A DNA stretch of 64,000 nt from Endothia cerciana. Taxonomy: Eukaryota > Ascomycota > Sordariomycetes > Diaporthales > Cryphonectriaceae. Position numbers and translations under genes: made by a program. Under the pieces are notes generated by a model, which had not been told where the DNA came from, made no database searches, and was given only the letters and a program-made list of their open reading frames with translations. The DNA is taken from positions 434,001 through 498,000 of the forward strand of contig JALRMH010000016.1 of assembly GCA_026119935.1 (NCBI GenBank), written 5' to 3'. This document shows, one piece after another, positions 11,059 to 22,678 of the stretch. Position 1 is the stretch's first letter. Each line of letters begins with the position of its first letter.

Positions 11059-12910
11059 TTATAGGCTGGAGTACTTCTTGAACGCTCCGATGAGACCACC
11101 GGTGGACGCATCATGGCCAGAGCCACCGCCAGACTCATCCAGCTCCTTGAGGATCTTCTTAGCCAGGACCTTGCCCAGCTCGACACCCCACTGGTCAAAC
11201 GAGTTGATGTCCCAGACCGCGCCCTCAGTGAAGGTCAGGTGCTCGTAGTAGACGATCAGAGCACCCAACTCAGCAGGACCGATGTGTCCGCCGACCAGGA
11301 TGCTGGTGGTGGGACGGTTGCCCAAGAAGACCTTGTGCGGCACCAGGTTCCCGGGGGTGCCCTCGGCCTTGACCTGCTCAGCTGTCTTGCCGACCATCAG
11401 AGCCTCGGCCTGGGCCAGGTAGTTGGAGGCAAGCATCTTCTGGTGCAGGTTGTCAGAGATGGGGTTGTGCGACTTCGCCGCCAGGATGAAGTCCGTCGGG
11501 ATAAGCTTAGTACCCTGGTGGACAAGCTGGAAGAACGAGTGCTGCGCGTTGGTGCAGGGCTCTCCGAAGAGGATGGGGCCGGTTGTGTACTTGGCAGGCG
11601 AGCCGTCAGAGGTGATCGTCTTGCCGTTGGACTCCATGGACAGCTGCTGCAGGTAGGCGGGGAAACGGTGCAGGTACTGGTCGAACCTGCATGATCCTCT
11701 TGTCAGTATACCACCACGACATTGCGTGACAGTTGCAAGGGCCGGCCCAACTTACGGGGCAACCAAGTGCGTCTGTGCACTGTAGAAGTCGCCATACCAC
11801 ACACTCAGCAGACCACCAATGGCAGGGATGTTCTCCTTCAGGGCGGCGGTACGGAAGTGCTTGTCCATCTCGTGTGCGCCAGCCAGGAACTTCTCGAAGT
11901 TCTCAAACCCGATGTAGAGCGAGACGGACAGGCCAATGGCGCTCCAGACGGAATAGCGACCGCCAACCCAGCTCTCGAAGCCGAACATGTTCTTGGAGTC
12001 GATGCCGAACTTTGTGACCTCGGGCTCGTTGGTGGACAGGGCTACGAAGTGCTTCGCGATCTCACCCTTGCCGCCCGTCTTCTCGAGGAACCAGGTCTTG
12101 GCCGTGTTGGCATTGGTGGTGGTCTCAGCGGTGGTGAAGGTCTTGGACGCGATCAGGAACAGGGTGGTCTCCGGGTCGGAGCGGGCAAGGGCCTCTGCCA
12201 TGTGGGTGCCGTCGATGTTGGAGACGAAGTGGAGGGTCATGTCCTTGGCGCCGTAGTGCTTGAGCGCCTCAGTGACCATGACGGGGCCCCTGTTCATCAC
12301 TGTCAGTCCCTCTCCGGCCCGCGCAGGTCTGCCCCTACGACGCAGAACGGCAGCTCGGAAGCCCCAGGTAATGCACTCACAGGTCAGAACCACCGATACC
12401 CACGTTGACGATGGTCGTCAGCTTCTTACCCGTGAAGCCCTTCCACTCGCCACTGCGGACCTGTGCGCTGAACTCCTTCATGTGCGCCAACACCTCATTC
12501 ACGCCACCCTGGGTGCCCATGACATCGACGCCATCTGCCTTCATGTCCCAGGGCTTGCCCTCGAGGCCAACGTTCCGCAGGGCGGCATGGTATACGGCGC
12601 GGTCCTCGGTGAAGTTGATCTTGTCGCCGACAAACATGGCCTCGCGCTTCTTCTCGACGCCGGCCTGCTCGGCCAGCTTGACCAGCAGGTCCAGGGTGTC
12701 ATCGGTGAGAAAGTTCTTGGAGAAGTCGAAGAGGATCTCGGTGGGCTGGCCGGAGGAGGAGACAGAGGCGGGCAGGGTGAAGGTCCGCGTGTACTTCTCG
12801 AAGCGCTTGGGGTCCGAGGCGAAGGCCTCCTTGAGAACGAAGCTCTTGCCTACAGTGTCGCGGTGCTGCTGGAGCTCGCTCCAGGCGGGGAGGCTGCTGG
12901 CTTGGGGCAT
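11059..12910 (-). CDS. pgi1: Glucose-6-phosphate isomerase
   Basis: The three exons (12910-12381, 12289-11756, 11686-11059) give 563 aa, the normal length for fungal GPI. It interconverts glucose-6-phosphate and fructose-6-phosphate in the cytosol (glycolysis, gluconeogenesis, entry to the pentose-phosphate route). The family signatures are intact: VGIGGSDLGP at the first exon junction, the FLIASKTFTTAET sugar-phosphate region, GGRYSVWSAIGLS, and INSFDQWGVELGK near the C-terminus. The ATG at 12910 (MPQASS) is chosen because it fits the usual fungal N-terminus, although the frame remains open farther upstream. Confidence 0.97.
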
Positions 12911-14375
12911 CTTGGCTGATTGGTCCTGTGGCGGGGTGATTGATTGTTGATTCTGTGGTGGGCTACTAATGTATGTCAGAACTGTGCAGCGGGACAATGC
13001 CAGATCGACGACCAAGGGCAAGAATCCGGTGACACATCGAGGAATTGGAGGGGAGGTGTGCGCGGGTGATGGGTCTGGGAGCTGTTGATTTGGGAGGTGA
13101 TGCGGGGGGAAGCTCTTTAACATACCGTCAGCGAGAGGAGCCAGCGCTTGACACGGCTGACACAAGAGAGGTGTGAATTGCTCAGCAAGTGGACTGCGAT
13201 GTCAACTGATCAGCTCTCGGGTTCACAGGAGCAGAGAAGTCGTTGAATTTCCGTAAGCTCCCGAGTCAATATCGCCGCCGACAGGTTGGAAGCGGGGTCC
13301 CCTCCCATTCCATGCCTTCCCACCGCAGCAGCACGGCAGCACCCTCACAGCTGCCCCGCAGTGGTGTCACACAGCTCCCAGAAAAGAGGGGCGTGCCGTG
13401 TAAGAGCAGGTACAACCTCGATAGGATTTCAAAGAATGACACCACTCACCCTACTTTATGCCCTGGATATCGAGACCCTGAGTAGGCGATGAGGAGGATT
13501 CCAGCTTGGTAGGCTCCAAGACAATTGAGGGAATATGAGGCCTTACAGAGTCTGGCGGCTACCCAGGGCCAGTCAAAATCCAGACAGGCCCCACCTGCTG
13601 CTTCCCCTGTCCGTAGTATTGACGAGCATGATGTTGAGCCTTGACAAACAGCCTCGAAGGGCATCCATTCCTCAGTAAGAGCCAGTCGTATCCATATTCA
13701 TGGTGCTGAAATGCCATGTCGTGTCACATATCCATATTGCTATGTGAGGATGTGGCATGTTGAAAGACTCGGGGCAACAACTTCGCACGGGCAGAACCCT
13801 GAAGATCATACCACAACTGAAGATACCCCATGTGTATTGTCATTTATTCTTGAATTTGTCTGCCTGCCATTGCCTCTAACAGCTGCAATTGCAACGTCCA
13901 TGAATGGTTGAGCATCTCCTCTACCAGATTTTCCCCGCCTCCCCCAGTCTCTTCTCGATGCCGCACTCGATCAGAGAAGCCAGGAATTTGTAGGTCGTCA
14001 AGCTCTGCAAGAATGAGCCCCCCCCCCCCCCAAACCCTCAATCTGGAAAAGACACCCCGCCCCACCCCGTCTGCAGTTCGGTGCCACTGGAGGATGGCGA
14101 AACCAGACCGAACTCCGATATGTGATGTGAAAAGGTGCTGAAAGTGAGATGTGCCAAAGGGACCCCGTGCTCGAGGGCCCCCTCCCGTCGTATCTCCTTG
14201 TATGGTCATGGCGGCAGGCTTCCCACCGATCACCTCCAGTGGATGACACCTCGGTCGCGTCATGATCGCGCCTGCATGCTGCTATCATGCGCTTCGTAGT
14301 CGTACAAATGCAAATCCATCATCCAACCCGCTTGCTTCGCTTCATGCCGACCTCTTCAGCCACCTCTTCGCTGCT
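12911..14375. other. Gene-free interval, GPI promoter and sch9 3' flank
   Basis: No supported gene. It includes a C12-13 tract near 14019 and pyrimidine-rich DNA upstream of the GPI start. Short frames here have no recognisable similarity. Confidence 0.5.
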
Positions 14376-16557
14376 TTACCGGTCTGTGACGCTGCCAATG
14401 AACGAAGGATCCTTGACACTTCCACCACCGTCCGCTAGGCCAGCGATCGGGCGGTTGTAGCTGAAGCCCTGGAACTGGTTCTGCATCGTCTGCGAGAGCG
14501 GAACGCCCTCCACGTATGAATCCTGTGGCGCCTCCTGGGTGAACTCCGGGTCGAAGTTGTCCGTATCCATGGCACCAGCCTAACAAGATGACTTAGCATG
14601 GAATCTTCCACCGCGGTGAGGTCACGGGCTATATCACTTACCACATTGGGCTTGAAGGTCGGCTCGTACTTGCGCTGCAGCAACTTACGCCAGTCGATCG
14701 CATGGAAGAAGGGGTGTGCCTTGATCTCGGCCGATCCGTTTGCGCCCAGACGCTGCGCCGGGTCGCGGTTCAGCAGCTTGGTCAAAAGGTCCTTGGCCGC
14801 AGGCGGCACGATGTCGTGGCTGGGGAAGTGCAACGGCTCGCCCAGGATCTTGCGATACATCTCGTTAGTGTTCTCGTCGTAGAACGGGGGCAGGCCGGTC
14901 AGCATCTCGTAGAGCAAGACACCCAGCGTCCACCAGTCCACGGTCTTATTGTATCCCTGCCCCATAAGAAGCTCAGGGGCGAGATACTCGGGGGTACCAC
15001 AGAAGGTGTTAGTCCGGTCCTCGTCCTTCATATCCAGCTTGCAGAGACCAAAGTCGCACAGCGCAATGTGGCCCTGATAGTCCAGCAGAATGTTCTCGGG
15101 CTTCAGGTCTCGGTAGATGACGTTGAATCCGTGCAAGCATTCGAGAGCGCACAGCAGCTCTGCAGTGTAGAACCTCGACCTGTTAACGTCGAAGCGCTGC
15201 TCCTTCTGCAGGTGGTGGAACAGCTCTCCGCCATTGACGAAGGCCAGCACGAAGTAGAGCTTCTCGGGCGACTGGAAGGTGAACTTGAGGGGAACGATGA
15301 AGGGGTTGTTGATCTGCGCTAGGACGGATCGCTCGGCGAGGGTGTGGGTAACTTCGGATCGAGAGATGATGTGTGCCTTGCGGATCGTCTTGAGGGCGTA
15401 GATACGGCTTGTATCCTTCTTGCGGACCTGCATGACCTTGCCGAAACTACCCTTCCCGACCACCTTCAGGAGGTCGAAATCGTCGATGGTGAGCTTGCCA
15501 GCCCTGTTCTCCACGTACTCGACGCCGATCTTGAGCTCGCCCTGACCATAACTGACGGGCACCCATTGTACGCCGCTGTGGCCGAGCGACTTCTCCTTCT
15601 CCGCAAATTCGCTCGCCGCCTTCTCGCGGTCCTTCTTGTTCGCCTTGGGGTCCTCCACAAACTGGTGCTTCTCCTCGAAGCGGGGCTTTATCTGAACAAC
15701 ACCAAGGAAGATGTCGTTGGCACGGCCGACGCTAGGAGGCGCGGTTGGGTTCCGGATGTAGAGGTGGACAGTGACGTCGGTCACTCGGGACACATCGAAC
15801 TTGTACTGGGTATTGGAGCCGGCCCACAGTGGGTTCTCGGGGTTGCCCTCGACGGAGTTGACAAAGACCTGCACCTTGTCGAAGTCGAGCAGGGCATATG
15901 GCATGTACTTTCCCGACACGCGTCCGTGGTTGGTGGGTACGTTGCCGAAGCCACCAGATGTGTTAGGCCTGTGTCCGTTGGGAGCAGTTCGTACGGAACC
16001 AGCGATGCTCGCTCCACCCCCTTGTGACGCGGAGCTGTTGTGATTACTGAATATGTTCTTGTGCGGTTCGGGCAGAGCGAAACCCCTACCCTCGTGGAGG
16101 GTGACGACGAGGATGCCAGGCTTGGGGGCGAATTCGACAGGCGTCTGTGTCAGAGCTTCCGAAGAGGCTGAACCGAGTCAGTACATAAGGTTGGCCCTCA
16201 AGCATGCTGGGTTGGATGGGCGGAATGATCATACCAATGTTGTTGTCTGGGGGTGTTGGCGACGGGGCAGGGCCGCCAGAGCTGCTCTGGGGTTGCGACT
16301 TTGCATCCTTCTCGCTGATGGTAGATTGGGATGGCGAGCGCCCGAAGCTGCTGAGGGGGCTGCTCAGGTGGGTCTTCTTCAGCTCTGGGAAAGACAAACG
16401 CAGTCAGCAATGTGGTTGTGTGCACAGTCGGCGGACATGTGAGGAGCCAGGGAACGAGCAGTCTGCTAGTGAGTAATATCGCCGAGGAGACAAGTCCTGC
16501 TCCATAGGGTTACACAGAAGGCCCCGACTTACTCTCGGTGATCTTCCACGAAGACAT
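14376..16557 (-). CDS. sch9: AGC-family protein kinase Sch9/Sck1 with C2 domain
   Basis: The four exons (16557-16533, 16384-16185, 16144-14642, 14579-14376) give 643 aa. A Ser/Pro-rich N-terminus is followed by a C2-like domain (PGILVVTLHEGRGFALP from about residue 84). The kinase domain has the glycine loop GKGSFG (305-310), the lysine in YALK (327), the YRD aspartate (421) and the DFG aspartate (439). The activation-loop Thr is in TFCGTPEYLAPE (about 455). The AGC tail is present, with turn motif PLSQT and hydrophobic motif FQGFSY (Ser 616), the site phosphorylated by TOR complex in yeast Sch9. The kinase acts downstream of TORC1 in nutrient signalling, growth and ageing. The second intron would be only 40 nt, which is unusually short but required by phase. 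Confidence 0.94.
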
Positions 16558-18232
16558 GGTGGATAGAGGTCGTCCGACGACGCTGGGGAGGGAAATCCGA
16601 TGATGCGACAGCTGCTGTGGGAGGTGTTGTCGTAGGATGCACAGGCGGCAATACCGGTCGACAGGAGAAGGCGGGAAAGGGGAAGGCGGCGATAGGAGGT
16701 ATGGAAGGGAAGAGACAAGCACAGGTGATCTGAGGTCGTCGCCAGGTGATGTCAATGGCCGGTCGATTGAGGATGGATGGGTGGGTGGATGACTTTGTAC
16801 ACCTGGAAGACAAGAACTTGGCAGGCTCGATTGGTTTGCTGAGAGGATGGAAAGGATGCTGATGGCCAAGGACTTGCACGTCGGTGGGCAAGTTGGAGTT
16901 GGAGGAGGTGATGATGGTTTGGAAAGTGGTCAGGATGGCTGGTGGCTGTACGGCGGTGGCACAAGGCGGGACTCGGGCTGCGGTGAGGTGAGGGTCCTCG
17001 GGTCCGTGAGGTGCCCAGTAGTGGTGGTGGTTGCAGGTGTTAGGCTGGGCTGGGCTGGGCTGCCAGAGCTGCCTGGGGTCTCTGCTTGGTAAGACAGGGC
17101 GGCGCTCGGCCAGTGGTCGGCCAGCGGGGCCAGCGGGGCCACCGGGGGCCACCTGCTCTGCTGCCAGCGGGTAGCCAACAGCCAGGCCTCCCAAACTAGA
17201 AAACTGGTCCAGGCCCAGGTTCCAAAAGGTCAGGCAGGTGTGGGGTCCCAACTGCAACGGCTCCAGAGAGGAGGCCCCAGCTGCTGGTGCCACAGCGGGG
17301 CTGAAAAGGAGAGCCCCTGGGGGAGGAGGGTGTTAGTTTGGTAGGGCCGGACTTTCAATCTCACAGCAATGGACATTCGCAACAGATTATAATAATTGAC
17401 TTCCCAAGAAGCTTAACGCCAATTTTAAAAAGAACTACCATAGTACGGTCGTAGCGCACATAGTTTCTTCGTTTACTGCTTGCATCACGGGAACACCCTT
17501 TTTCCTCCTTTACCCTTCTCGCCCTCCCCCTTCTTTCTTGATCTCCCTCTCTCTCTCTCCTTCGAGGACCTTGAGTTCAATAGGCCGCTTCTTCAGTACA
17601 ACGTGAGACTACCGCCCTCGTTAGGGACATACTATACAGAGGTGCTGAGGAGTAGCAAGCGATATCTAAAATTAGATCGAGTCGATCCGAATGGGGTCTG
17701 GGAACAGAGTCTACAAGCTGTGGACAGGGGCGGATAGGAGATTTAATAAAGGGGCCGGAGGCACATGGCTCTCAAATTACAGAGGGACCACGACCTGAAA
17801 AAGGTAACGGCTGAGCATTGTTCCCAATTCTCGAACAGAGCCTTGTCAACTGCAGATACATGGATCTGCTTGAATAACTGTTTTTGTCCCCGGGACCCCT
17901 TTCCCCCTAACAATGCGTTCGTGGCCAGTCCGCACCGCTGGACATGTCATGCATCCGATTGCCATCAGAAAATCTGCATTGCTCTCAAAGTTTACGACCT
18001 GTGTGGGTGGATACAACGCCTTGAACTCAACATCGGGGGTTTGACGATCCTCATAAGGCAGCACGGGCGGGTAGGGCTGACGGTCCCGTCGAATCATGCT
18101 GATAACACCACCTACATCGAAGGCCCGCAGCCCTGCCCTGGGCTCGAAGAGGAGCCCAGGAACAGAATAAAAACATGATATCGATTCGGTATCCGCTTTT
18201 TGGCTTATACGTTCTGGATTCGGTATCTCGGC
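16558..18232. other. sch9 upstream region and spacer to SDR gene
   Basis: The sch9 start is preceded by a long leader-like region with short GGGCT and GGCCAGC tandem motifs (about 17040-17140). There is no supported gene. A CT-rich stretch lies near 17500-17570. A small plus-strand frame at 17480-17737 has no recognisable family. Confidence 0.5.
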
Positions 18233-18240
18233 TTATACAA
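18183..18240. repeat. Short imperfect direct duplication at SDR 3' end
   Basis: Two neighbouring copies share GATTCGGTATC and GGCTTATAC with slightly different spacing. The right copy includes the SDR stop codon, so a local duplication of the gene's 3' end is likely. Confidence 0.6.
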
Positions 18241-19036
18241 ATGCTGCGCCGTTTGTATGGATTACCTGTCCAGCCACCCAACCACTATCCTTCCCACACA
18301 AGAACGCAACCACACTGGCGATCTCTCCAGGTTGGCCCAGACGATTGAAGGGACTGCTCTTCTTGATGCCCTCCACCAAAGCCTCGCTCTTCCCACACAT
18401 GAACAGTTCCGTCTCCGTGGGTCCGGGTGCGACAGCATTGACGTTGATGCCCTTGCTGGCCAGGTCTTTGGCCATGGTGCGTGTCATCTGGTCAATGGCT
18501 CCCTTGGTCGAGGCATAGAGCGTGTACGGCGGCATCACGGTCGTAGCCCTGTTGATGCCGGTACTGACGAAGATGACCCGACCGCCAGGGCTCATATGCG
18601 GGACGGCTTTCTACATCGCGAGTCAGCGATACTGCTTCCAACGGCCGCAAAGACGACAATTGTGCAAACACACCTGGACCAGGAAATAAGGCCCCTTCAC
18701 GTTCAACGCGAATATCCTGTCAAAGTCCGCCTCCTCGGTCGTCTGGACCGTCTTCATCGGCATGATCCCGGCATTGGGGATAACAACGTCGATCTTGCCA
18801 AACTTCTCGACCGTAGCCTTGACGAGCCTGTCAACCCCGTCAACGGACCCGACGTCGGCCTGGACCGGGTAGGCCTTATCCGCGCCTATCTCCTTGATCG
18901 TCTCCCCGGCTGCGGCTGCGTCGCTGGAAAAGTTGATCACCACAGAGGCGCCTTCGCCTGCTAGCCGTTGGGCAATGGCCTTGCCGATACCCTTGCTGCC
19001 ACCGGTGATGATGACGACTTTGCCAGCGAGAGACAT
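18233..19036 (-). CDS. Short-chain dehydrogenase/reductase (SDR)
   Basis: The two exons (19036-18674, 18610-18233; donor GTGTGT, acceptor TAG) give 246 aa, a standard classical SDR length. The cofactor motif TGGSKGIG is at residues 11-18, NAG follows strand 4, and the catalytic residues are Ser137, Tyr153 and Lys157 in YASTK. VINFSS after strand 2 suggests an NADP(H)-type pocket, as in 3-oxoacyl-ACP reductases and naphthol reductase-like fungal SDRs. The substrate cannot be told from sequence. There is no biosynthetic gene next to it except the broken MFS pump 1.2 kb away. Confidence 0.9.
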
Positions 19037-20224
19037 GGCTGTCTTTCATGGATTTCTCTAAGGGAGGAGAGGTATTTCCGCAGTGATGATGGGTACTTGG
19101 CGTGAGATGCGGATGCGTCCTGAGCTGCTGATGGGATATAGCGTGTTTAGTCTTGCCACCTTGGGCGGCACTTGGTACTTATACTCGTGCCCATCGTTCT
19201 CGGCAGGGAATTGAGGCAAGTCAAATCCAGCCATAGTCGGCTGCTGTCTCTAACAGCGACAGTCGCCCGTGAGATTGAAACCAGCATGAATGTTCGGAGA
19301 TGGACATCTACGTTAGATGCGATACAGCCATGATATGTCAGCAGAAGTAAGGCTTCCGGGTCGGAGCAGCACGAGCCAGACGAGCGAGGGTGTCGGATTT
19401 GGACCAGACGGTGGCCCAGAAATCCGACAGCCAGACCACTAAAAGTCCTGACTAAGCTCGTCAACAACCAACATCTGTCGAATTTGCTCAATACCAGCCT
19501 CAGTAATGGCAAACCCGACTCTATCACGTCTTTGACTTCGCCCTGCACAGCAACCTGGTGGGCCGTAGCTCCGACACAGCCGCTTCGAGTCTCTGACGTC
19601 CATCCGCAGAAAGCTGCTTTGACGTCTCCAGCCCAGGACCACTTTTATCAGCACTGCTCAGCGAGCCATCCCGAGACGAATCCACTATACGAAGCGGAAA
19701 TATCGTCTTCCGTTCCTACAATGTTTTTTCTATAGCCCGCGCACATAATGTTTACATGCATCCGCAGCCGTGCTCCATCCTGACTCGCAGTCAACTCGGC
19801 TTCAAAATCTCAAATCTAGACCCTCCCCAGCCAGCAAACAATGAATCAACACCAGAGATCAGCTCGGGTATCATGCGTCATCCCCATCTCATAATGTATC
19901 CGGGTCTCAGCCTCGCGAGATGAAGCCTTGTGCCACGTGTTCTGGAGTTGAGGATCCCTGCTGGCCTGCTGCACGCGGCTGAGCACGATGTCTGGCCCGG
20001 GATCTAAATCCCCCCCTTATCTGCACTGTCTCTAGACAGCTGGTCTTTTTTCACGGCTACAGCTAGCAGAGCACTTGCACACTCATACAAAATTATGAGA
20101 AATCTCAAAGTCTGTTCCGGGATGGGTCAAGAAAGCTCTTGTCCATTCCCATTGGCCACCGTGCTTATCCAATGACTATAGCGCCAGGAAAGCTGCAGTC
20201 ACTGAACTTGCTCACACGCATTCT
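19037..20224. other. Divergent spacer between SDR and MFS pseudogene
   Basis: Roughly 1.2 kb without a supported gene. It should hold the promoter of the SDR and the former promoter of the MFS gene. Confidence 0.5.
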
Positions 20225-22232
20225 ATGGCATCCAATGAGGGCCCGGGTGGGCCGGAGTCCTCGGCAGCGGAACGGTCCACTACGGCAGTCTCGGGGGTCG
20301 CCGTACGGAGGTCTACCGAGATCACAAATGCCGGGTCAGATATTGGCGTACTGAACATTTCTCCTGCGCCCGCGCCGATGGGCGTCGAGGACCATACATC
20401 CGCAAGTGCTGCTGCTATCGCCGGTGATGAGATACCACGGGTGTATCTCACGGGATGGAGGCTATATCTCCTGACTTTCGCGTCTGTAAATATTCGTCGT
20501 TGTTCTCTTGTCCTACGTGTACTCATGCCGGTCTAGTCTCTGCCTCTCGCTGCTCCTCTCAGGTCTAGAGACGACGATCGTCAGCACTTCTCTTGTCTCC
20601 ATAACCAACGCCTTGGGCGGCTTCGACCAGCGAGACTGGGTCGTCGTCTCGTACTTGTTGACCTACACCGGGGGTTCCTCATCATCTACGCCAAGTTTAG
20701 TGACATCCTCGGGAGAAAGTTTATGCTTCTGCTCGGCCTGGGCTTCTTCACCGTCTTTTCGATCGTATGCGGCTCTGTCTCGAACATGCTTGATCTGTAC
20801 GTCGCCCGCCCGCCCAAGTAACTGCCCCGACACTAACTAGAGACAGCATCGTCTTCCGCGCCTTTCAAGGCATCGGCGGAGCCGGAATATACGCCATGGT
20901 GACGGTCATCAACCCGGAGATGGTACCCAAGGAGAAATGGGGCACATATGTCTCCCTCGTCTCCTTAGTACAGGTCTTCTCGTCCGTGCTTGGCCCAATC
21001 CTCGGGGGTGTCTCATCAACGACGGCTCGTCTTGGCGCTGGGTCTTCCTACTCAAGTCCGTCTCCTCAGCACTGAATGAACCTATCCTCCGTTTGCTGAC
21101 TCCCCTCACACCCGCAGCGCACCAGCAGGCGCCATAGCGACAGCCCTGGTCGCCTTTGTGATGCCCACGCACTTCCCGCACCAAGGCAGCCCAGCCGCTG
21201 TCACCCGACTCCGCCACAAGCTCACCCGCGCCTCCCTCGCGCGCCTCGACCTGGCGGGCGCGTTCCTCCTCCTCGTGGCCTCCGCCCTCCTCGCCTTCGG
21301 CTTCGAAGAGGCCGGCTCCCGCTACGCCTGGTCCAGCGCGCCGATCATCGCAACCATAGCCATCGGGGTCGTCTCACTGCTCGCCTTCGTCGGGTGGGGA
21401 GGCCCGCGTCGGGCGCGAGCACGTCGTGTCCGAGCCCGTCTTCCCGCTGCACCTCATGAAGGACCGGCTCTTCGTCGGGCTGATCCTCGCGGGCTTGTTC
21501 ACCGGCCCGCCGTTCATGACGGTACTGATCAACCTGCCGCAGTGGTACCAGGCCGTGAACGGCGCGAGCGCATTCGAGGCGGGCATCCGCTTGCTGCCGC
21601 TCTTGTTATCATCGCCTCTTGCGACCGCTGTGAGCGGATACCTGGTGAGCGAGAGGTTCGTGCCGCCGTTCTACCTCGTGACGATAGGCGCGGCACTACA
21701 GCCTCTCGGTGTGGGTCTTGCGAGCTCTGGGGTTGGAGGGGTTACGGCACTGTACGGGTATGAGGTGATCATGGGGTTCAGTTTCGGCATGACTCTTGTC
21801 ACTGTTGTGATCTTCGTCCCGCTAGTCGTGAGCAGGGAGCACATGGCGGTTGGGATGGCGGCTGTCACCCAGATTCGTGTGCTCGGTGGAACGATTGGGT
21901 TGGCAATCAGGTACGTCGAAAGCGCGCGGCCCCAAGTCCCTAGATGCTCGAGACTGACCCAACCGACAGCGCCACGGTCCTGAATAACTACACCTCGCCG
22001 CGGTTGGCCTCCATCCTAGACGCGGATCAGTTGGGGGCAGATCGCCGACTCCGTGGCATACATCAGCCAGCTCCCCGAGTCAACGCGCCAGGCAGTCCGA
22101 CAGATATACAAAGAGGGCTATCAGAAGCAGCTTTCTGTTATTCTGTATTTCTGCGCTGCGGTATTCCTTTGCGCGTTGCTGACATGGGAGAGAGAGCCAA
22201 GATCTGCCAGGAACGTCGTCGGATATAATTAG
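20225..22232 (+). pseudogene. MFS drug-efflux transporter (14-TM type), multiply frameshifted
   Basis: Translation in all three frames recovers an almost complete MFS exporter of the DHA2/TRI12-like fungal type. The pieces include EIPRVYLTGWRLYLLT, LETTIVSTSLVSITNALGG, LLTYT then GFLIIYAKFSDILGRK, VFRAFQGIGGAGIY, INDGSSWRWVFLL, EPVFPLHLMKDR, GLILAGLFTG and a terminal helix ending ALLTWERE. Introns at about 20800, 21056 and 21911 still splice in phase. The frame breaks, however, at the first intron junction (20485/20537) and at G runs 20670-20674, 21004-21008, 21396-21399 and 22033-22037. Such proton antiporters export drugs or secondary metabolites at the plasma membrane. Sequencing error at G runs cannot be excluded, but other G runs in the window are in frame. 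Confidence 0.75.
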
Positions 22233-22678
22233 TACTCATACAGTGCCTTCTGTGAGATCGAGAGATTGTGACCCCGTCACGGGTAGGATCCAATTTTCAA
22301 ACCCAGTGGAAGATCTTCTCATACATTAAGCATCGTAGAATTGCTGATAAATAAAAGAAGAGCAGATGCAAAATTGCAGCTGTCGTGCCATTTTGTGGCC
22401 GACGTGACCCGCCCTGGAGCCCCGTATCTGCCGGGCGTCCGGCAAAGGTTCAAGCCCCACGTTGCATAGCGTAGCCATCGCGGGAGAAATGCCCGTTGAT
22501 TAGCATCGGCCCAAGACACATATACCGAACGATCGGCAGCATTGATAGCGGTAGCCTTTTTGTTTTCCCTTTTTTTTTTTTTTTTTTTTCTTTTTTTTTT
22601 TTTTCTTTTTTTTTTTTTTCTTTCCCCCTCGACCACGTCAGGTCTTCCGTGTGCCTCGAGAGCCACAAAGCCTTCCGG
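22233..22678. other. Spacer with poly-T tract
   Basis: This spacer precedes the M24 peptidase gene. It contains the T-rich tract at 22570-22623 and otherwise nothing recognisable. Confidence 0.5.
22570..22623. repeat. T-rich homopolymer tract
   Basis: About 54 bases, all T except three C. It lies 55 bases upstream of the peptidase ATG, a position typical of fungal poly(dA:dT) promoter elements that exclude nucleosomes. Confidence 0.85.

Noticed and set aside
16529..17293. Long minus-strand open frame upstream of sch9
   Set aside because: Ser/Pro/Thr-rich, with no domain, in a different frame from sch9. It overlaps the presumed sch9 leader, so it is likely a compositional shadow.
18233..22232. 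SDR and MFS pump as part of a secondary-metabolite cluster
   Set aside because: No polyketide synthase, NRPS, terpene cyclase or pathway regulator is present within the window around them.
22446..22470. GGTTCAAGCCCC resembling a tRNA T-arm
   Set aside because: No acceptor stem, anticodon arm or D-arm can be folded around it.
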